DNA from: an uncultured Ruminococcus sp.
GTDB lineage: Bacteria > Bacillota > Clostridia > Oscillospirales > Ruminococcaceae
DNA length: 7,080 bases
Assembly: GCA_902783235.1 (NCBI GenBank)
Contig: CACZQG010000032.1
Location: 1 to 7,080 of the forward strand
Reading direction: 5' to 3'
Below are positions 1 to 5,615 of the stretch, piece after piece. Position 1 is the first letter of the stretch; every line of letters starts with the position of its first letter. The position numbers were made by a program, and so were the translations under genes. Under the pieces are notes generated by a model that was not told where the DNA came from, ran no database searches, and worked only from the letters and a program-made list of their open reading frames with translations.

Positions 1-328
1 ACTGGAAATGCCAAATCTGAAAGATTTGGATAGAAACTCAAATGCAAGGATGACGCCCTGCAAGAGAGGGCGTCCCCTGAGAAAACTATCAATAAACTTT
101 TACTATGATGTCCGACACATGGAATGGTCGGGACTTTGAAAAATAAGGCTATTTATTAACTGGAAATGCCAAATCTGAAAGATTTGGATAGAAACTCAAA
201 TGCAAGGCTGAAAGCCTGTAAGAGAGGGTGTCCCCTGACGAAACTATCAATAGACATTAAATTATAATCCCAAAGCAAGGCTGACGCCCTGCAAGAGAAG
301 GGCGTCCCCTGAGAGAACTATCAAAAAA
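1..328 (+). repeat. Tandem structured repeat array (two full copies, one truncated copy); possible structured RNA
   Basis: Copy 1 covers about 1-92, copy 2 about 159-250 and a 5'-truncated copy 3 about 272-324; copies 1 and 2 start 158 bases apart. Each full copy opens with ACTGGAAATG and a perfect 8-bp hairpin with a GAA loop (CCAAATCT/AGATTTGG, 11-29 and 169-187). A second domain follows: ATAG pairs with CTAT (30-33/86-89), CTCA with TGAG (37-40/78-81), and GACGCCCT with AGGGCGTC (52-59/67-74). Copy 3 keeps the last hairpin (283-290/299-306). Unpaired linkers are A-rich on the plus strand, as is common in folded RNA, so I place the RNA sense there, but this is inference. Copy 1 begins at the window edge, so more copies may lie upstream. 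I recognise no riboswitch or ribozyme consensus. A palindromic repeat family with no RNA function is the main alternative. Confidence 0.6.
107..134. repeat. Hairpin with conserved CATGGAATG loop, copy A
   Basis: GTCC (110-113) pairs with GGAC (131-134), GAC (114-116) with GTC (127-129), and CAT with ATG around a GGA loop, with small bulges. It lies between structured copies 1 and 2. The flanking TATGAT and the CATGGAATG loop recur in the hairpin at 336-365, although the stem sequences differ. Confidence 0.6.
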
Positions 329-365
329 ATAGTATGATCCCCACCCATGGAATGGGTCGGGGATC
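323..365 (-). terminator. Terminator-like hairpin downstream of the ferritin-like gene (CATGGAATG hairpin, copy B)
   Basis: GATCCCC (336-342) pairs with GGGGATC (359-365) and ACCCAT with ATGGGT around a GGA loop, giving a 13-bp stem with one bulged base (358). It begins nine bases after the stop codon of the minus-strand gene. Read on the minus strand it is followed, after six bases, by seven T (complement of 323-329), so it could act as an intrinsic terminator, although the T run is further from the stem than usual. On the plus strand only a weak T stretch follows. It is also a repeat of the hairpin at 107-134, so it may belong to the repeat array. Confidence 0.55.
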
Positions 366-373
366 AGTTTGCC

Positions 374-808
374 TTAAAGATATTCCCTCATATCCTCTGC
401 CAGCTTTGCCTCGGCAGTTATAAGCTCCCTGGCAAGATCTTTGGATGTTTCGTCGGCAGCTTTATATTTGTTGAGATACTTTGTAAGGGATTTGACTCCC
501 ATATTGCAGCCATCGGTTATAAGATCGGCTACCGATTCATCGGAAGGATTTGTCATAAGCTTGGCATTGGTTTTCAGCCAGGACATACCCTGTGCAATGA
601 TAGCCGGGTCCTTTCCTTCATCGTGGTATCGATGGAGCTGTGAGGTTATTTCGGATTTCAGTCTGTCATTTTCCTTGAGACTGTCCTTCAGCTTGCTTTT
701 CAAGGTCTTGTTTTTAACATAGCCCAGTGTTTCGTCAAGAGAGGTAATGCCCATTTTTACACCTGCATCACATTCCCTGAGAAGTCTTATAGTATCATTT
801 TCTATCAT
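374..808 (-). CDS. Small helical hypothetical protein, ferritin-like/DUF2383-type
   Basis: The 144-residue protein appears entirely alpha-helical and charged, with no signal peptide or membrane segment, so it is probably cytoplasmic. The pattern fits a four-helix bundle: helices at about 3-28, 31-58 (rich in D/E/K and ending LHRYH), 67-80 and 92-140, with a DGCNMGVKSLTKYLNKY segment near residues 95-111. It resembles the ferritin-like DUF2383/PA2169 type of short proteins, but I see no clear paired ExxH iron site, so metal binding is not supported. The ATG at 808 is preferred over an in-frame ATG at 850 because AAAGGAG lies nine bases upstream of it; the earlier start would put that site inside the coding region. 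The RBS is partly covered by an inverted repeat (821-856). The gene is monocistronic: the upstream aminotransferase gene ends in a terminator and a hairpin follows its own stop. The coding assignment is firm; the function is unknown. Confidence 0.75.
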   Translation of the reverse strand: MIENDTIRLLRECDAGVKMGITSLDETLGYVKNKTLKSKLKDSLKENDRLKSEITSQLHRYHDEGKDPAIIAQGMSWLKTNAKLMTNPSDESVADLITDGCNMGVKSLTKYLNKYKAADETSKDLARELITAEAKLAEDMREYL

Positions 809-817
809 AATAATGAT

Positions 818-856
818 CTCCTTTATTTGTGATGCTTTTATTTTACACAAATAAAG
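818..856 (-). promoter_or_regulatory. Inverted repeat covering the ribosome binding site of the ferritin-like gene
   Basis: CTTTATTTGTG (821-831) and CACAAATAAAG (846-856) form a perfect 11-bp dyad with a 14-base spacer. In the minus-strand transcript the 3' arm is CACAAATAAAG followed directly by GAG, so the AAAGGAG ribosome binding site is partly within the stem. A folded transcript would hide it from the ribosome. The dyad could instead be a DNA operator. A TATAAA at 861-866 (minus sense) could be the -10 element, putting the transcript start just before the hairpin, but I see no convincing -35. Confidence 0.5.
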
Positions 857-885
857 AGGATTTATACCCGATCCTGCAAAACTTA

Positions 886-913
886 TATTGATAAAAAAGT
901 ATTGATAAAAAAG
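886..913. repeat. Perfect 14-bp tandem duplication
   Basis: TATTGATAAAAAAG occurs twice back to back (886-899 and 900-913). The second unit provides the T run of the adjoining minus-strand terminator, so the T run is present in duplicate. Confidence 0.85.
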
Positions 914-942
914 CTCCCGATCTAAAAAAATGTCGGGAGCTT
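905..942 (-). terminator. Intrinsic terminator of the aminotransferase gene
   Basis: AAGCTCCCGA (911-920) and TCGGGAGCTT (933-942) form a perfect 10-bp stem with a 12-base loop. Read on the minus strand it is followed by an unbroken T run, about 70 bases after the aminotransferase stop codon. A short T run on the plus side (941-944) could make it weakly bidirectional, but no plus-strand gene precedes it. Confidence 0.88.
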
Positions 943-1015
943 TTAAAAAACATTATTCTAATCTGCAATTGATATATTTATGGCAAGCTTTTGCTGCTTG
1001 TGCATATCCGAGTGT

Positions 1016-2299
1016 TTAAGCCTGATCTGCCAGCAGCTTTTCGGCGCTGGCGATCTTAACGGAAAGACAGAATATCTCCATTGCCTTTTTAAGCTCATCT
1101 ACTGTAGGATATGTAGGAGCGATACGTATATTTTTATCCTCAGGATCCTTGCCGTAGGGGAAGGCAGCACCTGCACCTGTAAGGGTGACACCTGCTTCCT
1201 TGCAAAGAGCAACTATTCTTTTGGCGCAGCCGGGCATGGAATCAAAGGAAACAAAGTAGCCGCCCTCGGGCTTGCTCCATGTACCTATACCTAAGGGAGC
1301 GATATTGTCTTCCAGTGCAGACAGAACAGCGTCAAATTTGGGACGTATGGATGCCTTGTGCTTATCCATATGTTTCTGCATATTTTCAAAGCTGCCGAAG
1401 TATTTTACATGACGCAGCTGATTTGTTTTATCATAGCCTATAGTTCTGATGCCCATTACCTTCAGCAGGGAGGCAATATTGCTTTCACTTGCACCCATTA
1501 CAGCAACTCCCGCACCGGGGAAGGTGATCTTGGAGGTAGAGCCGAATATAAGGGGCATATCCTCATTGCCTGTCTTTTTACATTCGTCAAGTATATTCAG
1601 GCATATTCTCGGAGTGTCAACAAGATGATGGATGCAGTAAGCATTGTCCCAGAATATACGGAAGTCCTTTGCAGCCGGCTTTAATGCTGCAAAACGCTTT
1701 ACTGTTTCATCGCTGTATACATAGCCTGTGGGGTTTGTATACTGAGGTACACACCAGATACCCTTTACTGTATCATCTTCATTTACCAGCTTTTCCACCA
1801 TATCCATATCAGGACCCTCTGGAGTGGTGGGGATATTTATCATTTCTATGCCGAAGCTTTCGCATATAGCAAAGTGTCTGTCATAGCCGGGAACAGGACA
1901 CAGGAACTTTACCTTGTCATATCTGCACCAGGGCTTGCAGCCCATAAGACCCTTGGCATAGGCTGTGGATATAACATCATACATAATGTTAAGGCTTGCA
2001 TTTCCGCATACAAGTATTTCCTTTTCAGATACGCCGATCATTTTTGAGAACAATCTCTTAGCCTCGGGAATACCTCCCAAAAGACCGTAGTTTCTGTAAT
2101 CGTCGCCGTTTTCACCTGTAAAATCGGTATTGCTGTCAAGAACATTGAGCATATCCATGGTCAGATCCAGCTGCTCCGGTGAGGGCTTTCCCCTTGCCAT
2201 GTTGAGTTTAAGACCCTGTGCCTTAAAACCGTTATATTCTTCCTCCCACTGAGCCTTGCGGGAGACAAGTTCATTTTTATCCATTTCAGTTAAAGTCAT
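1016..2299 (-). CDS. Class I-type PLP aminotransferase, aspartate aminotransferase subgroup If
   Basis: This 427-residue enzyme should transfer an amino group between an amino acid, probably aspartate or glutamate, and a 2-oxo acid, using pyridoxal phosphate in the cytoplasm. The N-terminal LNMARGKPSPEQLDL (about 32-46) is typical of the aspartate aminotransferase/MocR-like family (PF12897) rather than of classical AspC. Visible fold-type I residues are NPTG (189-192), the DNAY aspartate at 218 that contacts the cofactor ring, the Schiff-base lysine K257 in GSTSK, and R393 in IRIAP for the substrate carboxylate. The length is normal for the subgroup and no key residue is missing. AAGGAG lies 11 bases before the ATG at 2299; a second in-frame ATG at codon 6 is less well placed. 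The gene is monocistronic, with its own promoter at 2381-2409 and a terminator at 905-942. Exact substrate preference cannot be read from sequence alone. Confidence 0.93.
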   Translation of the reverse strand: MTLTEMDKNELVSRKAQWEEEYNGFKAQGLKLNMARGKPSPEQLDLTMDMLNVLDSNTDFTGENGDDYRNYGLLGGIPEAKRLFSKMIGVSEKEILVCGNASLNIMYDVISTAYAKGLMGCKPWCRYDKVKFLCPVPGYDRHFAICESFGIEMINIPTTPEGPDMDMVEKLVNEDDTVKGIWCVPQYTNPTGYVYSDETVKRFAALKPAAKDFRIFWDNAYCIHHLVDTPRICLNILDECKKTGNEDMPLIFGSTSKITFPGAGVAVMGASESNIASLLKVMGIRTIGYDKTNQLRHVKYFGSFENMQKHMDKHKASIRPKFDAVLSALEDNIAPLGIGTWSKPEGGYFVSFDSMPGCAKRIVALCKEAGVTLTGAGAAFPYGKDPEDKNIRIAPTYPTVDELKKAMEIFCLSVKIASAEKLLADQA

Positions 2300-2329
2300 C
2301 GTTAAAACTGCTCCTTAAATAGAGTTTGC

Positions 2330-2364
2330 TGCAGTGATCGGGATGTATCCCCGGAGCTGCTGCA
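2330..2364 (-). promoter_or_regulatory. Weak stem-loop in the aminotransferase leader
   Basis: TGCAG (2330-2334) pairs with CTGCA (2360-2364), and GGGA (2340-2343) with TCCC (2348-2351) inside it. It lies between the predicted transcript start and the ribosome binding site. It has no T run and resembles no riboswitch I know, so a regulatory role is speculative. Confidence 0.25.
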
Positions 2365-2380
2365 TAAATCACCAACTATT

Positions 2381-2409
2381 ATAATACCACTTTTCGACGC
2401 TTTTTGCAA
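2381..2409 (-). promoter_or_regulatory. Sigma-A type promoter of the aminotransferase gene
   Basis: On the minus strand, TTGCAA (2409-2404) and TATTAT (2386-2381) are separated by 17 bases, with a TGG extended -10 just before the TATTAT. A TATAAT three bases further on is an alternative -10 but would give a 20-base spacer. The promoter starts about 15 bases after the FliB-like stop codon, and no terminator is visible between the two genes, so some read-through is possible. Confidence 0.65.
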
Positions 2410-2424
2410 TAGGATAATTTGATT

Positions 2425-3507
2425 TTATAAATTTTCAAGCAAATTCAGCATATTTTCAAAAGAAAAATATGCATTATCGTAAAAAGCATCAAACAGCCTT
2501 TCAAGATTTTCTTCGGAATATTCTACCTGCTTTGAGTAGTATGCTGCTGTATTTACTGCGGCTTTTTCATTGAAGCCGGAGTTATCCGAAAAATGCTTTA
2601 TAAACAGCAGTCCGCAGACAGCGCAGCTTATTACGGAAAATGCAGCCCGTGAATAGAATTCGTCCTCAAAAACTCCCTTTAAAAGATGTCTCCATATAAA
2701 ATAGACCGCAAGATTTTCCAGATAGTCATATGCCTTCGGATAGCTGCTGAAAAAAGCATCACTGTTTTTTACTACAGCGTCAAGGTCACGGGAAAGAGTT
2801 TCAAATATGTCTGCATCCCCCATAAATTCAAGGGAATTGGCAAAAAAATCTATGATACCCCTGTATTCTTCACCTGTTGTTCCGAAGCTCTCCGGATTTG
2901 GGGCTTCATTTATATCATATGCCCTTGTGTCAAAGCTGTCATACCTTTCCTGCATGATATGAGCATAGCTCAGTACATTTTTCAGACGTTCTTTAAGGGG
3001 GAGACTTTTATTATTCAGATGTTCAATAATATTCTGTCTTACATCGGACAGATAGCAGTAAAATTCCTTATGGCAGTCACGGCTATCCTCATAGGGTATG
3101 GGTGTATCATAACAGGAAAAGGGCTTACCGCAGGTGAGTACCAGTCTTGCGGCTTCCGGGCAGCATATGCCTATGCCTCCTTCTTTTATATCCCCGTACC
3201 ATTCATAGTACCGTGGATGCTGGGCGCATATATGGCATAAAGCTTCCTCCCCCAGGTTTATGTATATATCACACAGACCCTCACTGTTGAGAAACGGGCA
3301 GCGTTCTTCCTTATCAAGAATAAAATGCGGCGTACCCGAGAGGGATATGCCGCTTTTGAGCCGTGTGCTGAATTCATTGGTGACCTTGCTGTATTTTTCC
3401 AGTGCTGCCTTGTCTATATCTATCTCCCAGCCTATGCAGCAGCAATCTGTGCATTTGTCGGCAATGCAGTGAAAGTCACTGTAATAATACGGTGTTCTCA
3501 GTAACAT
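2425..3507 (-). CDS. fliB: FliB/YkgJ-like cysteine-cluster protein (flagellin lysine-N-methylase family)
   Basis: The 360-residue protein carries the N-terminal cysteine pattern of the FliB/YkgJ superfamily: C14, C19, C22-C24, then CPFLNSEGLC (70-79), C91 and C94 in LCHICAQHPR, and C115-C116 in GICCPEAARL. These cysteines are thought to bind a metal or Fe-S cluster. In Salmonella FliB methylates surface lysines of flagellin. Here no flagellar gene is in view, and family members are common in non-motile Firmicutes, so the substrate may differ and the symbol is by family only. The C-terminal two-thirds is helical with no membrane segment. The ATG at 3507 lacks a clear ribosome binding site, and an in-frame TAA four codons upstream rules out a longer product. 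It starts 30 bases after the tetR stop, so co-transcription, and perhaps translational dependence on tetR, is likely. Confidence 0.82.
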   Translation of the reverse strand: MLLRTPYYYSDFHCIADKCTDCCCIGWEIDIDKAALEKYSKVTNEFSTRLKSGISLSGTPHFILDKEERCPFLNSEGLCDIYINLGEEALCHICAQHPRYYEWYGDIKEGGIGICCPEAARLVLTCGKPFSCYDTPIPYEDSRDCHKEFYCYLSDVRQNIIEHLNNKSLPLKERLKNVLSYAHIMQERYDSFDTRAYDINEAPNPESFGTTGEEYRGIIDFFANSLEFMGDADIFETLSRDLDAVVKNSDAFFSSYPKAYDYLENLAVYFIWRHLLKGVFEDEFYSRAAFSVISCAVCGLLFIKHFSDNSGFNEKAAVNTAAYYSKQVEYSEENLERLFDAFYDNAYFSFENMLNLLENL

Positions 3508-3511
3508 GAGC

Positions 3512-3549
3512 TTTTATATTAAAGCTTGCTTTTTATATCAAAGCTTGCT
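3512..3549. repeat. 19-bp tandem duplication across the tetR stop codon
   Basis: TTTTATATTAAAGCTTGCT (3512-3530) and TTTTATATCAAAGCTTGCT (3531-3549) are adjacent and differ at one base. On the minus strand each unit carries AGCAAGCTT followed by a stop (TGA in the used copy, TAA in the second). The duplication fills most of the gap between tetR and the FliB-like gene. Confidence 0.85.
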
Positions 3550-4122
3550 TTTGGATGCAGCCTTTATGACGCTGGGAAGTGAGGTGGTAAGGGTGAGGTT
3601 CAGATATTCCGAAAGCTTTACCGCATCACAGTCACCCTGGTCTTCAAACAGGCTGACGATCATTCCTGTAAGTGTTTCTGTATAGAAGCTGCACAGGAAG
3701 CTGTGAAAATCCTGAGAAACAGATTCGCCTGTCTGCTCCTCCTCATGTATTATAGCCTGGTTAATTATTTCCCTGAAATCATCATTGAAAAAATACCTCA
3801 GAGCGTTATGACCTATAGCGTTATATGCAGCACTAAGAAGTGTCTTGTTTCGGGAAATATAGTCTATGGCAAACTGTATCGCACCCTTATAGCTGTTTAT
3901 CTTACCGTATTCCTTTACGGTGTTTACAGCATCCTGCTCGATGGTCCAGCGCAGAAGCTGCTGAACATCACGAAAATGATAGTAGAATGTTTTTCTGTTA
4001 AGACCGCACTTATCCGTTATGGAGCATACCGAGATCTTACCCAGTGGTTTTTCCTCCATAAGCTCTTTAAGTGCTTGTGACAACGCTTTCTTTGTTCTGA
4101 TTTTTGATGCCGAGTGTTTCAT
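3538..4122 (-). CDS. TetR/AcrR-family transcriptional regulator
   Basis: This 194-residue protein is a probable DNA-binding repressor. The N-terminal TetR domain (about 8-55) shows the typical order: a first helix with TKKALSQALKELMEEKPLGKIS, then a helix-turn-helix with ITDKCGLNRKTFYYHFRD (about 35-52), whose FYYHF is the family hallmark. The rest is a helical ligand-binding and dimerisation domain that looks like the TetR_C_8 (DhaS-like) type; its effector cannot be predicted. The ATG at 4122 follows AAAGGA by seven bases. The promoter is at 4266-4294, and a perfect dyad (4200-4216) in the 137-base leader could be its own operator. The FliB-like gene lies 30 bases downstream and is the most likely regulated partner. 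The 3' end of the gene lies in a 19-bp tandem duplication, so the final codons and stop exist twice. Confidence 0.92.
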   Translation of the reverse strand: MKHSASKIRTKKALSQALKELMEEKPLGKISVCSITDKCGLNRKTFYYHFRDVQQLLRWTIEQDAVNTVKEYGKINSYKGAIQFAIDYISRNKTLLSAAYNAIGHNALRYFFNDDFREIINQAIIHEEEQTGESVSQDFHSFLCSFYTETLTGMIVSLFEDQGDCDAVKLSEYLNLTLTTSLPSVIKAASKSKL

Positions 4123-4167
4123 TTAGAAGTCCTTTCATATTTGTTTTTCTCTTTAAAGCGCAATAAA

Positions 4168-4186
4168 TGCCTTTTGGCAGCACTGC
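4168..4186 (-). promoter_or_regulatory. Overlapping small dyads in the tetR leader
   Basis: TGCCTTTTGGCA (4168-4179) and GCAGCACTGC (4177-4186) are both palindromic and share GCA, so the two hairpins exclude each other in the transcript. They lie in the untranslated leader of tetR. Function unknown. Confidence 0.3.
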
Positions 4187-4199
4187 AAAAATTATCTTT

Positions 4200-4216
4200 T
4201 GAATGCTCCGCATTCA
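4200..4216 (-). promoter_or_regulatory. Perfect dyad in the tetR leader, candidate operator
   Basis: TGAATGC (4200-4206) and GCATTCA (4210-4216) are perfect inverted repeats around TCC. The 17-bp size and symmetry fit a TetR-family operator. It lies roughly 45-60 bases after the predicted transcript start, so it would act as a roadblock; an RNA hairpin is the alternative. Confidence 0.45.
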
Positions 4217-4265
4217 TGTCTGCCGATCATACACAGTGTTCTTATGCGGTACGCCCATTACTTTA

Positions 4266-4294
4266 ATTATATTCTATACCGACAATTTTTGCAA
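4266..4294 (-). promoter_or_regulatory. Sigma-A type promoter of tetR and the FliB-like gene
   Basis: On the minus strand, TTGCAA (4294-4289) and a perfect TATAAT (4271-4266) are separated by exactly 17 bases. This places the start near 4259 and gives a leader of about 137 bases. The -35 surroundings are almost identical to those of the aminotransferase promoter. Confidence 0.78.
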
Positions 4295-4332
4295 TAGTAA
4301 AATACAACAAAATGCACTGAGAAATAGTAAAT

Positions 4333-5439
4333 TTATTTTAATACATAAGAATCATAGCCACGCTCGTTCATGACCTCCTTGAATTCATTCAGAGACAAAG
4401 GCTTATCACCGTTTGTGGATATTTCCGGTATAAAAGATGTTTTGTATATTTTCTTTTCTGTCTTTTCCAGTACCTCCTTGGCAATGTTGGCAGCGGTCTT
4501 TTTATCAAAGGCTTTTATAACGCCGCTTTCTTTAAGACCATCCATATCGATATCCAGTATATACTTGTCAGCCTTTAGCATATTTGGCTTGAAAAACACC
4601 TCGGATGTGCCGCTGAGCAGCTGGGAAGCCTTTATTTCCAGCCACAGCTTTCCTCCCTGTGCACCGGCGGACTCAGCCATAACGTTCACATCATCTACCA
4701 GATCCAGGTATCTGTCCTTTTCTGATGCTGCTCCGCTGATCTCCTCCAGAGCCTTTGAACTGAACAAAGGATATTCCATATCGGTGCACAATACAAGATC
4801 GAAGCCTGCTGCGATGGCTTCTCCGGAAAGAGCTGCAAGGTATTTTTTTGTTTCACCTGATGCAGGATCCATCCAGGGGTCACCGCTTTTTCCGTTATCC
4901 AGCCAGAGGGATTTGTCGGATTTTTTCAGAAATCCTGACTGGGTATTGAATTGGGGGTAAAGATTATCGTGCATGGAGTTTATCAGGGCACAGGCAGTGA
5001 ACCCGTTGTCCTTAATTGCCGAGCATATTTCGGAAAGCTCCGTGTCACTGCTTTCCTCATAGGAAGCGGCACCCTCATAGGCGGTGCTGTAGGTAAGCTT
5101 TCCGCCCTCCAGCTTTATGGGGACTATTACGGTATTGCAGTCCTTTTTAGGCAGGGTGATGAGCTTGCTGTTGAGTGCCTCCATGTCCTGTGCATCATCA
5201 TCGGAAATGCGGTAAGCCGTGTATTGCAAGCCTTTTTGGCTGCTGTTATCCTCACTTTTTTCGGTGAGGCTGTCTATAACAGGTGTGGGTACTTCGCCTA
5301 TCTCACCAAATGGCTTTGCAACGCTGTAGCCTATGACTACAAAGATATAGGCAAGCACTGCCAGAAAAAGGATGTAAAGGATTTTCTTTGGAAGTGCTCT
5401 GTACCTGTGAGGTTTATATTCATTTATTTTCTTTTTCAT
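4333..5439 (-). CDS. Membrane-anchored glycoside-hydrolase-like TIM-barrel protein (DUF4015-like)
   Basis: The 368-residue protein has a short basic N-terminus, one membrane helix at about 19-41 (ILYILFLAVLAYIFVVIGY) and no lipobox, so it is probably a signal-anchored extracytoplasmic protein. After a polar linker, residues about 70-365 resemble the putative glycosyl hydrolase family DUF4015 (PF13200): alternating strand/helix pattern, WLDNG (179-183), WMDPASGETKKYLAAL (189-204) and a following GFDLVLCTDMEYP (212-224). In family members as I recall them, the last block is usually close to GFDEIQFDYVRFP; here D220 remains but the surroundings differ, so substrate and activity are uncertain. 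The role may be in cell-wall or exopolysaccharide handling. AAGGA lies nine bases before the ATG at 5439. The gene is divergent from mecA, with no obvious terminator after it, so read-through into tetR is possible. Confidence 0.72.
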   Translation of the reverse strand: MKKKINEYKPHRYRALPKKILYILFLAVLAYIFVVIGYSVAKPFGEIGEVPTPVIDSLTEKSEDNSSQKGLQYTAYRISDDDAQDMEALNSKLITLPKKDCNTVIVPIKLEGGKLTYSTAYEGAASYEESSDTELSEICSAIKDNGFTACALINSMHDNLYPQFNTQSGFLKKSDKSLWLDNGKSGDPWMDPASGETKKYLAALSGEAIAAGFDLVLCTDMEYPLFSSKALEEISGAASEKDRYLDLVDDVNVMAESAGAQGGKLWLEIKASQLLSGTSEVFFKPNMLKADKYILDIDMDGLKESGVIKAFDKKTAANIAKEVLEKTEKKIYKTSFIPEISTNGDKPLSLNEFKEVMNERGYDSYVLK

Positions 5440-5615
5440 GATCCTGATTCCTTATTAAAAAACGGATTATTTTTGGGCAATATCCCACAATCTTTGTGCG
5501 GTATTGCCTTAATGGTAAAAAATACCTCTGAACACAAATATTGTTTCTGAATAAGATACAATATGGACTTATGTATCTGTGATTTTAGTATATACTATCC
5601 TGGGAGGGAAAAACG
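5440..5615. promoter_or_regulatory. Divergent intergenic region between the barrel protein and mecA
   Basis: This region must hold both promoters. For mecA, a TATACT at 5591-5596 with a weak TTATGT 16 bases upstream (5569-5574) is the best candidate, and the GGGAGGG ribosome binding site is at 5602-5608. No convincing promoter is visible for the minus-strand gene. A small dyad, ACAAATATTGT (5534-5544), and the long hairpin at 5476-5508 are the other features. Confidence 0.35.
5476..5512. repeat. Long hairpin sharing sequence with the repeat end at 6897-6966
   Basis: GGCAATATCCCACAA (5476-5490) pairs with TTGTGCGGTATTGCC (5494-5508) over 15 positions with one mismatch and one G-T pair, leaving a three-base loop. 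The reverse complement of 5491-5512 begins TTAAGGCAATACCGCACAAA, matching 6897-6911 and 6949-6966. It looks like two repeat termini back to back, for example a miniature element or an excision remnant. Confidence 0.6.

Noticed and set aside
1..328. CRISPR array
   Set aside because: There are only three copies, the period is about 158 bases, the copies are internally structured, and no uniform spacers or cas genes are present.
347..722. Plus-strand reading frames of 98 and 93 codons
   Set aside because: Both are antisense to the helical protein gene, which has a good ribosome binding site and regular helical periodicity.
809..850. Longer start for the ferritin-like protein at 850
   Set aside because: The extra residues would be encoded through the inverted repeat and the ribosome binding site of the start at 808, which is better placed.
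2686..3240. 184-codon plus-strand reading frame
   Set aside because: It is antisense within the FliB-like gene, whose conserved cysteine pattern shows which strand codes; no ribosome binding site or family resemblance.
5460..5486. Promoter for the barrel protein (TTGCCC with TAATAA 17 bases later, minus strand)
   Set aside because: The transcript would start at or inside the ribosome binding site, and the -10 is a poor match.
5476..5508. Intrinsic terminator
   Set aside because: The stem is strong but no T run follows on either strand, and it lies between the starts of two divergent genes.
4951..5550. 199-codon plus-strand reading frame
   Set aside because: It is antisense to the membrane-anchored barrel protein and runs through the intergenic hairpin; no family resemblance.
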